A stretch of DNA of 5,025 bases from Candidatus Aerophobota bacterium (GTDB taxonomy: Bacteria; Aerophobota; Aerophobia; Aerophobales; B3-G15). Positions 1-5,025 of this stretch are shown here, piece after piece (position 1 is the first letter of the stretch; every line of letters starts with the position of its first letter). The stretch is taken from positions 1 through 5,025 of the forward strand of contig JAGGTG010000195.1 of NCBI GenBank assembly GCA_021163905.1, in the 5' to 3' direction. The translations under genes were made by a program, and so were the position numbers. Below the pieces are notes generated by a model that had not been told where the DNA came from, did no database searches, and saw nothing but the letters and a program-made list of their open reading frames with translations.

Positions 1-66
1 ATCCGTTGGATACCCAGAGAGCCCACATAGTTACAAGAAACTGTCCCAATTTCAGCTCAATATAAC

Positions 67-94
67 TTGACAGAAAAAGTTGAAAAAATAAAAT
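67..94 (+). promoter_or_regulatory. Candidate sigma-70 type promoter of the glmS operon
   Basis: A perfect TTGACA (-35) at 67-72 is followed after 16 bp by TAAAAT (89-94), which matches the -10 consensus at five of six positions. A start about seven bases beyond the -10 would fall near 101, immediately before the AAAGGAGG ribosome binding site, so the leader would be only about 15 nt. That leaves no room for a leader riboswitch or glmS ribozyme if this promoter is the one used. Read-through from an upstream gene is also possible. The call rests on motif match and position only. Confidence 0.55.
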
Positions 95-101
95 GGAGGC
101 T

Positions 102-109
102 AAAGGAGG
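102..109 (+). promoter_or_regulatory. Strong ribosome binding site of glmS
   Basis: AAAGGAGG lies six bases before the ATG at 116. It is a near-perfect Shine-Dalgarno sequence and fixes the glmS start at the ATG that encodes the Met-Cys-Gly-Ile N-terminus expected of this enzyme. Confidence 0.85.
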
Positions 110-115
110 ACTGTT

Positions 116-1942
116 ATGTGTGGAATTGTTGGATATACAGGCCGCAGAAGTTGTGCAAAGATTCTTCTTGAAGGCCTTAAGTCTCTTGAATACAGAGGCT
201 ATGATAGCTGGGGTTTTAGTTTTATCAAGGATAATCACCTTTTAACTATAAAAAGAGCTGGTAAGATCTCTGAAGCTGAAAATCTTATAGATAGTTTTCC
301 CCATGACTCTTTCACCGGTATTGCCCATACCCGCTGGGCAACTCATGGGTCCCCCGATCATATTAATGCTCATCCTCACCTTGATTGCACATCGGAGATA
401 GCTATTGTCCATAATGGAATAATTGAAAATTACTCCCTGCTTAAAAGTGTACTTGAAAAGGAAGGTCATACTTTTAAAAGTGATACTGATAGTGAGGTAA
501 TTGCCCATCTTCTGGAAAAATACTACCGGGGAGATATGATAGAAGCCCTGAAAGAGACTATGCTCAGATTAGTTGGAACCTTTGGCCTTGCAATCATCTG
601 TTCTCGTGAACCAGGAGTTGTCTATGGTGCTCGTCGAGGTAGTCCTCTTGTGGTTGGTATAGGTGAAAAGGAGATGTTTCTTTCCTCGGACGTGAATGCT
701 CTTGTTGTTCATACCCGGAAAGTGGTGTATGTTGACGATGATGAAATTGTCAGGGTTACACCTACCTCTTTTGAGATATCCAGTTTGGAAAAGGAAAAGG
801 TTGAAAAAAAGATTTTTACGGTTTCTTTTAGTAAAGCTTCTCTTGAGAAAGGTGGTTTTCCCCATTTTATGTTAAAGGAAATATTTGAACAGCCAGAATC
901 CCTGCGTAATGCTTTCAGAGGACGTCTTGATTACAAAAGAGCTACAGCAAAATTGGGAGGACTGGAACTTACAGATTCTGAATTACTTGCTGTGAGAGGT
1001 ATAAAACTTGTTGCCTGTGGAACTTCCTGGCATGCAGCTATTATCGGAAAATATCTATTTGAGGAACTCTCCTCTATTCCTGCTGAGGTTGAATACGCCT
1101 CTGAATTCAGGTATCGAGATCCTGTTATTCCAAAGGATACGCTTGTAATTGCAATTTCTCAATCTGGAGAAACGGCAGACACTCTGGCTGCAATTAAAGA
1201 GGCAAAGAAAAAAGGAGCAAAGGTTCTTGGTATATGTAATGTGGTTGGAAGTTCTATGGCAAGGGAATGCGGTAGGGGAGTTTACCTGCACGCTGGTCCT
1301 GAGATAGGAGTGGCCTCTACCAAAGCTTTTACATCTCAGCTTCTTGTCCTTACGCTTTTAGCGGTGCTTATTGGCAGGATCAGGGGGATGTCAAGAAGAG
1401 ATGGACTTATGGCTTTAAATGCTATTGAAGCTCTTCCCTCTCAGGTAAACAGGATCTTAAAGAGAGCTGGAAGAGTTGAAGAGATAGCAAATTTAACCTG
1501 GAAGTACAATAACTTCCTGTATGTAGGAAGAGGCTATCAGTATCCTGTTGCTCTTGAGGGAGCTTTAAAATTAAAAGAGATCTCTTACGTCCACGCAGAA
1601 GGCATTCAAGCTGCGGAACTTAAGCATGGTCCAATAGCACTCATAGATGAAAATATGCCAACTGTGGTTCTTGCTCCAGAAAGTTATATTCTTGATAAGG
1701 TAAAATCCAACGTAGCAGAGATAAAAGCTCGTAAGGGAAGGATAATTTCAGTAGTTACAGAGGCTAATCGTGAAATGGATGAGCTAAGTGATTTTAAATT
1801 CAGTGTACCTCCTGCGCCTCACTTCCTTACCCCTATTTTATCTGTTGTTCCTCTTCAACTTCTTGCCTATTACATTGCTGTTTTAAGGGGATGTGATGTA
1901 GATAAGCCAAGAAATCTGGCAAAAAGTGTGACGGTGGAGTAA
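116..1942 (+). CDS. glmS: Glutamine--fructose-6-phosphate aminotransferase (isomerizing), GlmS
   Basis: This cytoplasmic enzyme converts fructose-6-phosphate and glutamine to glucosamine-6-phosphate and glutamate, the committed step toward UDP-GlcNAc for peptidoglycan and other glycans. At 608 residues it is full length (E. coli GlmS has 609 including Met). The N-terminal class-II glutaminase domain (about 1-220) has nucleophile Cys2, exposed after Met removal, HTRWATHG at 71-78, the oxyanion pair Asn100-Gly101 in VHNGIIENY, and Asp125. Two SIS sugar-isomerase domains follow (about 285-425 and 455-595). They carry ACGTSWHA at 300-307, SQSGET at 348-353 for sugar-phosphate binding, and the isomerase residues Lys485, Glu488 and His504. 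The C-terminal tail PRNLAKSVTVE includes Lys603. All positions agree with the E. coli catalytic residues within one residue. One oddity is Trp32 in the usual DSAG motif, which here reads DSWG. The gene opens an apparent operon and ends five bases before the next start. Confidence 0.98.
   Translation: MCGIVGYTGRRSCAKILLEGLKSLEYRGYDSWGFSFIKDNHLLTIKRAGKISEAENLIDSFPHDSFTGIAHTRWATHGSPDHINAHPHLDCTSEIAIVHNGIIENYSLLKSVLEKEGHTFKSDTDSEVIAHLLEKYYRGDMIEALKETMLRLVGTFGLAIICSREPGVVYGARRGSPLVVGIGEKEMFLSSDVNALVVHTRKVVYVDDDEIVRVTPTSFEISSLEKEKVEKKIFTVSFSKASLEKGGFPHFMLKEIFEQPESLRNAFRGRLDYKRATAKLGGLELTDSELLAVRGIKLVACGTSWHAAIIGKYLFEELSSIPAEVEYASEFRYRDPVIPKDTLVIAISQSGETADTLAAIKEAKKKGAKVLGICNVVGSSMARECGRGVYLHAGPEIGVASTKAFTSQLLVLTLLAVLIGRIRGMSRRDGLMALNAIEALPSQVNRILKRAGRVEEIANLTWKYNNFLYVGRGYQYPVALEGALKLKEISYVHAEGIQAAELKHGPIALIDENMPTVVLAPESYILDKVKSNVAEIKARKGRIISVVTEANREMDELSDFKFSVPPAPHFLTPILSVVPLQLLAYYIAVLRGCDVDKPRNLAKSVTVE
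1933..1939 (+). promoter_or_regulatory. Ribosome binding site inside the end of glmS
   Basis: GGTGGAG lies eight bases before the ATG at 1948 and within the last sense codons of glmS. With only five bases between the glmS stop and the next ATG, this arrangement suggests translational coupling of the two genes. Confidence 0.6.
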
Positions 1943-1947
1943 AAATA

Positions 1948-3165
1948 ATGCAGGTTGTAATTTTTGAGGATTATCTGGCAGGAGAGTTAAGACCTGTAAC
2001 CTTAGCGAGGGCTGCTTTTGGGATAAGTATAGGTGGAACTAACCTTTACAGTATGATCAGGTCAAAAGGTTTTAAAATCTCCTACATTCTCCGAAACTAC
2101 CTAAAAGACATATACAAAGATAATTTTCCCAACCATCCTGTGACTGAGAAAAGTTTACTTTTTATAAATGCCTCTCTCCCCCCTGCATTCAGCGTTATTC
2201 AAAGGATACTGGATCTTACAAAAGAAAAAAGTCCCTTTGTTGCCCAAACTGACTCAAGAATAGCTGTTGCTTTTTTCCCTAATTTAAAGTTTGAACCGGG
2301 AAAATTTGATGAGTATTCCCTGGCTAATTGGCTACAGGATCAGGAGTATGAATTTATAGAGGATAAGTTCCCTCTTATAAACTATCCCTTTGATATTATC
2401 CGTTATAACGAAAAGTATTTTGGGGAAAATATTGAGGAACTTAGCAAAAATTACAGACAAAAGTTTCCCGGTGTATTTGTTGGAGAAAATGTTAAGATTC
2501 ATCCAACCGTATGTATGGATACAGAAGATGGGATGATAATAATAGATGATAATACGAGTATCGGTCCTTTTGTGTATTTAAAAGGCCCTCTTTATATTGG
2601 TAAAAAATGTCGGATTATTGAGAGAACCAGCGTAAAGGAGATGTGTCATATATCTCATACCTGTAAGGTGGGTGGAGAAGTGGAATGTTCTATTATGGAG
2701 CCTTATTCCAATAAGCAGCATCACGGTTTTTTAGGACATAGCTGGGTTGGAAGCTGGGTAAATATGGGAGCTGGAACCTCCACCTCCGATCTTAAAAATA
2801 CCTATGGGGAAATAGCTGTAGAGTATCAGGGGAAAAAGGTTCCAACTGGTATGCAATTTTTGGGTTCCATAATTGGTGATTATTCTAAAACCGCTATTAA
2901 CACCAGTATCTTTACAGGAAAGATAATTGGGGTTGCAAGTTATGTATACGGATTTGTAACCACCAATGTTCCAAGCTTTTGCAACTACGCCCGCACCTTT
3001 GGTCAGATGACCGAACATTACCTTCCTGCAGTTGTTAGAACTCAACAGAGGATGTTTGCCCGAAGAGGTATTAAACAGACAAGGCTGCATATAAAGCTTC
3101 TTGAGGATATTTACCGTATTACAAGAGATGAGAGGATAATGTCCACAGAATCCCTCTCCCTTTAG
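1948..3165 (+). CDS. GlmU-like putative sugar nucleotidyltransferase/acetyltransferase (alternative bacterial GlmU type)
   Basis: This 405-residue protein is predicted to act after GlmS, making UDP-GlcNAc from glucosamine-1-phosphate by acetyl and uridylyl transfer. Residues 1 to about 170 form a nucleotidyltransferase-like domain that opens with IFEDY (5-9) and LRPVTLAR (14-21), the layout I recall for the 'alternative bacterial GlmU' family (TIGR03991). It has no classical GlmU GxGTRM loop. From about 175 to 335 hexapeptide-like repeats suggest a left-handed beta-helix acyltransferase. The best-conserved block is SNKQHHGFLGHSWVG at 254-268 and NMGAGT at 272-277. Hand alignment to E. coli GlmU places His258 opposite catalytic His363. 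FLGSIIGDYSKTAINT (304-319) is another family-like block. The tail from 340 looks helical. The N-terminal signature looks eroded (ARA where I recall TRP, ISIG where I recall IRVG), so the uridylyl half is less certain. Position directly after glmS strongly supports an amino-sugar role. GlmM is not in the window. Confidence 0.85.
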   Translation: MQVVIFEDYLAGELRPVTLARAAFGISIGGTNLYSMIRSKGFKISYILRNYLKDIYKDNFPNHPVTEKSLLFINASLPPAFSVIQRILDLTKEKSPFVAQTDSRIAVAFFPNLKFEPGKFDEYSLANWLQDQEYEFIEDKFPLINYPFDIIRYNEKYFGENIEELSKNYRQKFPGVFVGENVKIHPTVCMDTEDGMIIIDDNTSIGPFVYLKGPLYIGKKCRIIERTSVKEMCHISHTCKVGGEVECSIMEPYSNKQHHGFLGHSWVGSWVNMGAGTSTSDLKNTYGEIAVEYQGKKVPTGMQFLGSIIGDYSKTAINTSIFTGKIIGVASYVYGFVTTNVPSFCNYARTFGQMTEHYLPAVVRTQQRMFARRGIKQTRLHIKLLEDIYRITRDERIMSTESLSL

Positions 3166-3180
3166 TATTTTTGCAAGTTA

Positions 3181-3187
3181 AAAGGAG
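3181..3187 (+). promoter_or_regulatory. Ribosome binding site of tatD
   Basis: AAAGGAG lies five bases before the ATG at 3193, in a 27-bp gap after the GlmU-like gene. It fixes the start that gives the MFDTHAHL N-terminus typical of TatD proteins. I see no terminator in the gap, so co-transcription is likely. Confidence 0.75.
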
Positions 3188-3192
3188 ATGCA

Positions 3193-3945
3193 ATGTTTGA
3201 TACACACGCCCATCTTGCAGATTCTCGTTTTGACAGGGATAGAGATAAGGTTATTGAAAATGCGGTAAAAGAAGGGATATCCGGTATTATTTGTGTTTGT
3301 TCAGATTTTGATGAGCTTGATGTATTTTATAACTTACTCAAAGAGTATGACTTTATTTATGGAGCTGTGGGAATACATCCTCATGATGCGTCCTTTCAGG
3401 ATAAGCTAAAAGAAAAACTCCATCAGGCATTAAAAAAGGATAAAATCGTTGCTCTGGGAGAAATAGGACTGGATTATCATTATGAGAACTCACCCAGAGC
3501 CATCCAGAGAGAAGTTTTTAAATACCAATTAGCTCTGGCAAAGCAAAAGAATCTTCCGGTAATAATTCATTCTCGCGAGGCAATGGAGGATACTTTAAGT
3601 ATTCTTCAGGATGAGGGAATTCAACGTGGAGTAATGCACTGTTTTTCAGGAAAAGAGGAAGATATGAAGATTTGCCTTGATATGGGTTTATACATTTCTT
3701 TAGCAGGAGTTGTAACTTTCCCCAAGGCTTTAAACTCGCAAAAAATAGCAAGGTTAGCTCCTCTTGATAGACTGGTAGTGGAAACTGACTCCCCTTATCT
3801 GGCTCCACAGCCTGTGAGGGGAAAAAGAAATGAGCCTTCATTTTTAAGGTATATTATCCAGAAGATAGCTTCCTTAAGAGAAATTCCAGAAAAAGAGCTA
3901 TCCGACATCACTTCTCAAAATGCCAGGAAATTATTTAATTTATGA
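3193..3945 (+). CDS. tatD: TatD family metal-dependent hydrolase (putative DNase)
   Basis: This is a cytoplasmic amidohydrolase-superfamily TIM-barrel enzyme. TatD homologues such as E. coli TatD and YcfH show metal-dependent 3'-5' exonuclease/DNase activity, and the exact substrate here is unknown. At 250 residues it is close to the usual length of about 255-265. All expected metal ligands are visible: His5 and His7 in FDTHAHL, Glu90 in GEIGLDYH (89-96), His126 in IIHSRE (124-129), His149 in MHCFSG (148-153), and Asp199 in ETDSPYLAP (197-205). The downstream RGKRNEP segment is also typical. There is no signal peptide or membrane segment. It is the third gene of the apparent operon, with no clear functional tie to amino-sugar synthesis. 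In many genomes tatD sits beside unrelated housekeeping genes. The choice among TatD paralogues (TatD, YcfH, YjjV) cannot be settled here. Confidence 0.95.
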   Translation: MFDTHAHLADSRFDRDRDKVIENAVKEGISGIICVCSDFDELDVFYNLLKEYDFIYGAVGIHPHDASFQDKLKEKLHQALKKDKIVALGEIGLDYHYENSPRAIQREVFKYQLALAKQKNLPVIIHSREAMEDTLSILQDEGIQRGVMHCFSGKEEDMKICLDMGLYISLAGVVTFPKALNSQKIARLAPLDRLVVETDSPYLAPQPVRGKRNEPSFLRYIIQKIASLREIPEKELSDITSQNARKLFNL

Positions 3946-3954
3946 GTAAACTCA
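3941..3954. terminator. Short palindrome between convergent genes, possible weak terminator
   Basis: ATGAG, a TAAA loop and CTCAT form a perfect inverted repeat. It overlaps the tatD stop codon and lies a few bases past the transporter stop on the other strand. A second short pair, AGGGA at 3962-3966 and TCCCT at 3976-3980, follows. The stems are short and AT-rich, and no clean T-tract follows directly on either strand, so terminator function is only a guess from position. Confidence 0.25.
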
Positions 3955-3959
3955 TCCTT

Positions 3960-4835
3960 TCAGGGATAAGTTTTTTCCCTTGCCGATAAAAAGAAGACTC
4001 CCACAAAAAGCAAGAAAATTCCTAAAATCTGCATAACTGTGATTAACTCTCCCAGGACAAAAAACCCCAGCAATGCAGCGAAAAAAGGTGCTGCAAGCTC
4101 AAGTGCAGATGACTGGGCAGCTTTAATGCGCTTTAGCCCCTCATAGTAAAGTATATAACCTGCCCCAACTACTATTCCTGTTAGTATCTGGTAAATATTG
4201 GAAATAACCACTGATGAGGTTGAGATAAGATAAGTTAAAAATACAATTGATGCGATAAGGAATCTATAAAATGTAACAACGCCTGCATTCATCTTCGTAA
4301 GATATTTTCTTGCTGCAACACCTGCTGTTGCCCAGGCAATGGTTGCAGAAAGGGCAAAAAGGTCATAGATGGTTCCCAATCTTAGTGTTGATAGATTTTT
4401 CAGTGTTTTTGTGGTAACCAAAATGCCCGCACTAATCATAAAAGCAATTCCTGCATAATCAAATTTTGTTAGTTTATCCTCTTTTAGGAAAAAAAATCCA
4501 ATTAAAACGATGAAAATAGGTTGCATATGTCCTATCAAAACCGCATTAACTACAGGAATTTTAGTCAGGGCAAAAAGATACATTAAATCGGCAAATAGTG
4601 TTCCGGCAAAGGCAATGTAAACGAGGATCGAAAGTTGTTTTTTGTTGACTTTCAAGCTGCCTTTGTTGGTAATAAGAGCATAAATTAAAGCAATTAGTGT
4701 AACAAATATTGCCCTGATGGCAGAAGTTTTGAGAAAATCTGCATTTACATAAGAGAGTTTAGCAAAAATAGGCTCAAAAGCCCATGCTATACTTGCCCCC
4801 AGTGTTGCTAAAACTCCTATTTTTTTTACAGACAT
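3960..4835 (-). CDS. EamA/DMT superfamily transporter (RhaT/YdcZ-like permease)
   Basis: This is an inner-membrane permease of the drug/metabolite transporter superfamily, substrate unknown. The 291 residues fit the standard ten-helix form, made of two EamA repeats. By hydrophobicity the helices fall near 6-29, 34-56, 67-91, 95-117, 124-142, 154-179, 184-206, 213-234, 242-263 and 267-285. Both repeats end in the typical pattern: helix-breaking Pro106 in GHMQPIF followed by FFFLKED (115-120), and Pro250 in LELAAPFF followed by FFVLGE (258-263). Repeat 1 opens with GASIAWAFEPIFAK (13-26), repeat 2 with ALSATIAWATAGVAARK (161-177). The ATG start has no Shine-Dalgarno sequence before it, unlike the other three genes. 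An in-frame TAA lies upstream (4875-4877, minus strand) with no ATG, GTG or TTG in between, so no better start exists. It converges on tatD with a 14-bp gap and is transcribed separately. Confidence 0.93.
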   Translation of the reverse strand: MSVKKIGVLATLGASIAWAFEPIFAKLSYVNADFLKTSAIRAIFVTLIALIYALITNKGSLKVNKKQLSILVYIAFAGTLFADLMYLFALTKIPVVNAVLIGHMQPIFIVLIGFFFLKEDKLTKFDYAGIAFMISAGILVTTKTLKNLSTLRLGTIYDLFALSATIAWATAGVAARKYLTKMNAGVVTFYRFLIASIVFLTYLISTSSVVISNIYQILTGIVVGAGYILYYEGLKRIKAAQSSALELAAPFFAALLGFFVLGELITVMQILGIFLLFVGVFFLSAREKTYP

Positions 4836-4845
4836 GGTATAAGGT

Positions 4846-5025
4846 TCAATAAATAAATAAGGAATGTAAAAATATTAGTATTTTTTCCTCGAATTGTCCA
4901 ATTTTAGCCCATTGTAATTTGATGTAATTTAAAATGTAGGTTATTATTAAAATGATCTTTGCCGTTGTTATATAGGTATGTGAAATCGAGAACTTAGGCA
5001 AACCACAGGCGACAGAAACCTGCCA
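4846..5025 (-). CDS. Possible C-terminal fragment of an unidentified gene entering from the right edge
   Basis: On the - strand one frame is open from the right edge for 59 codons, ending at TGA (4848-4846), ten bases before the transporter ATG. Such a run without a stop is uncommon in DNA this AT-rich. The translation is rich in Ile, Leu, Tyr and Lys, begins WQVSVACGLPKF, has a hydrophobic stretch around KIILIITYIL, and matches no family I recognise. Its low GC differs from the four real genes, and it overlaps both candidate promoters and the possible RNA. A chance open frame is the more likely reading. Confidence 0.15.
   Translation of the reverse strand, partial: WQVSVACGLPKFSISHTYITTAKIILIITYILNYIKLQWAKIGQFEEKILIFLHSLFIY
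4872..4900 (-). promoter_or_regulatory. Candidate promoter of the EamA transporter
   Basis: Read on the - strand, TGGACA (plus positions 4895-4900) matches the -35 consensus at five of six positions. It is followed after 17 bp by TAATAT (4872-4877), four of six for the -10. Transcription would start near 4865, giving a leader of roughly 30 nt. The surrounding DNA is very AT-rich, so chance matches are likely. The evidence is motif and spacing only. Confidence 0.35.
4913..4930. repeat. Tandem TGTAATTT direct repeat in the divergent intergenic region
   Basis: TGTAATTT occurs at 4913-4920 and again at 4923-4930, a spacing of 10 bp or about one helical turn. A partial third TGTA lies at 4935. 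It sits between the two divergent candidate promoters and overlaps the + strand -35, a position suited to a regulator binding site. It could equally be chance in AT-rich DNA. Confidence 0.3.
4919..4947 (+). promoter_or_regulatory. Candidate rightward promoter reading out of the window
   Basis: TTGATG (4919-4924) matches the -35 consensus at four of six positions. After a 17-bp spacer comes TATTAT (4942-4947), five of six for the -10. Transcription would start near 4954 and run into the GC-raised segment at the right edge. The base composition makes chance matches easy, and the gene it would serve lies beyond the window. Confidence 0.35.
4981..5025 (+). ncRNA. Possible structured RNA leader cut by the window edge
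   Basis: The last 45 bases are about 49% GC by count, against about 26% in the preceding 120 bases, a contrast often seen for structured RNAs in AT-rich genomes. The segment contains GGCAAACC (4997-5004), which resembles the conserved core of c-di-GMP-I (GEMM) riboswitches. A CAGG/CCTG hairpin follows (5006-5009 with 5019-5022). In that class the bases after GCAAA pair with those just before GACGCAAAGC. Here the hairpin is followed by CCA rather than GG, so the visible part does not fit the class cleanly. GGCA/TGCC pairing (4997-5000 with 5021-5024) is an alternative fold. A candidate rightward promoter lies upstream. The assignment is tentative. Confidence 0.22.

Noticed and set aside
2..70. 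A + strand frame open from the left edge to TGA at 68-70, which could be the tail of an upstream gene.
   Set aside because: Only 22 codons, with no recognisable C-terminal motif. A second frame is open almost as far (to TAA at 63-65), so the sequence cannot decide between a gene tail and non-coding DNA.
242..1291. Several - strand open frames of about 78-98 codons inside glmS.
   Set aside because: They overlap an intact, fully recognisable gene on the other strand, their translations resemble no family, and they lack ribosome binding context. They are shadows.
2731..3841. - strand open frames of 107-119 codons inside the GlmU-like gene and tatD.
   Set aside because: They lie antisense to well-conserved domains, and their translations are Ser/Pro/Asn-rich without family motifs. 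They are shadows.
4952..4975. Seven-codon + strand frame starting at ATG 4952 (MIFAVVI), considered as a leader peptide.
   Set aside because: No ribosome binding site, no repeated regulatory codon and no attenuator hairpin pair are visible. Chance is enough to explain it.
1..5025. Search for CRISPR arrays, tRNA or rRNA genes, insertion-sequence ends, toxin-antitoxin pairs, phage genes or a novel defence system.
   Set aside because: No regularly spaced repeats, cloverleaf, rRNA core, terminal inverted repeats with a transposase, or small paired accessory genes are visible. The coding content is housekeeping plus one transporter.

Overview
The window holds four complete protein genes in about 5 kb of AT-rich bacterial DNA, plus AT-rich flanking DNA at the right end. 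The first three genes lie on the + strand as a compact apparent operon. They are glmS (glucosamine-6-phosphate synthase), a GlmU-like two-domain protein of the 'alternative bacterial GlmU' type, and a TatD-family metal-dependent hydrolase. The fourth gene, a ten-helix EamA/DMT transporter, lies on the - strand and converges on tatD with a 14-bp gap.

The organism cannot be named from these genes. The first three have good Shine-Dalgarno sites and canonical bacterial proteins. The GlmU-like protein resembles the family known best from Bacteroidetes and related lineages that lack the classical GlmU, which fits a bacterium outside the best-studied proteobacterial and firmicute groups. I would not go further than that.

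Region by region: 1-115 is upstream sequence ending in a strong candidate sigma-70 type promoter (TTGACA, 16 bp, TAAAAT) and a strong ribosome binding site for glmS. Positions 116-3165 encode the first and later steps toward UDP-GlcNAc: GlmS makes glucosamine-6-phosphate, and the GlmU-like protein is predicted to acetylate and uridylylate glucosamine-1-phosphate. The intervening mutase (GlmM) is not in the window. tatD follows at 3193-3945 and is probably co-transcribed, without an obvious functional link. The transporter occupies 3960-4835 on the - strand.

The last 190 bases (4836-5025) contain no confident gene. They carry two divergent candidate promoters, a tandem TGTAATTT repeat, and at the very edge a segment of clearly higher GC (about 49% by count over 4981-5025, against about 26% over 4861-4980). 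That segment has a GGCAAACC core and could be the 5' part of a structured RNA. The edge truncates it, and the visible pairing does not cleanly match a known class. An alternative is that a - strand frame open for 59 codons there is the tail of another gene.

Most of the window is ordinary housekeeping sequence. The points most worth a second look are the right-edge element, the diverged nucleotidyltransferase half of the GlmU-like protein, and an Ala-to-Trp change in the GlmS glutaminase motif.
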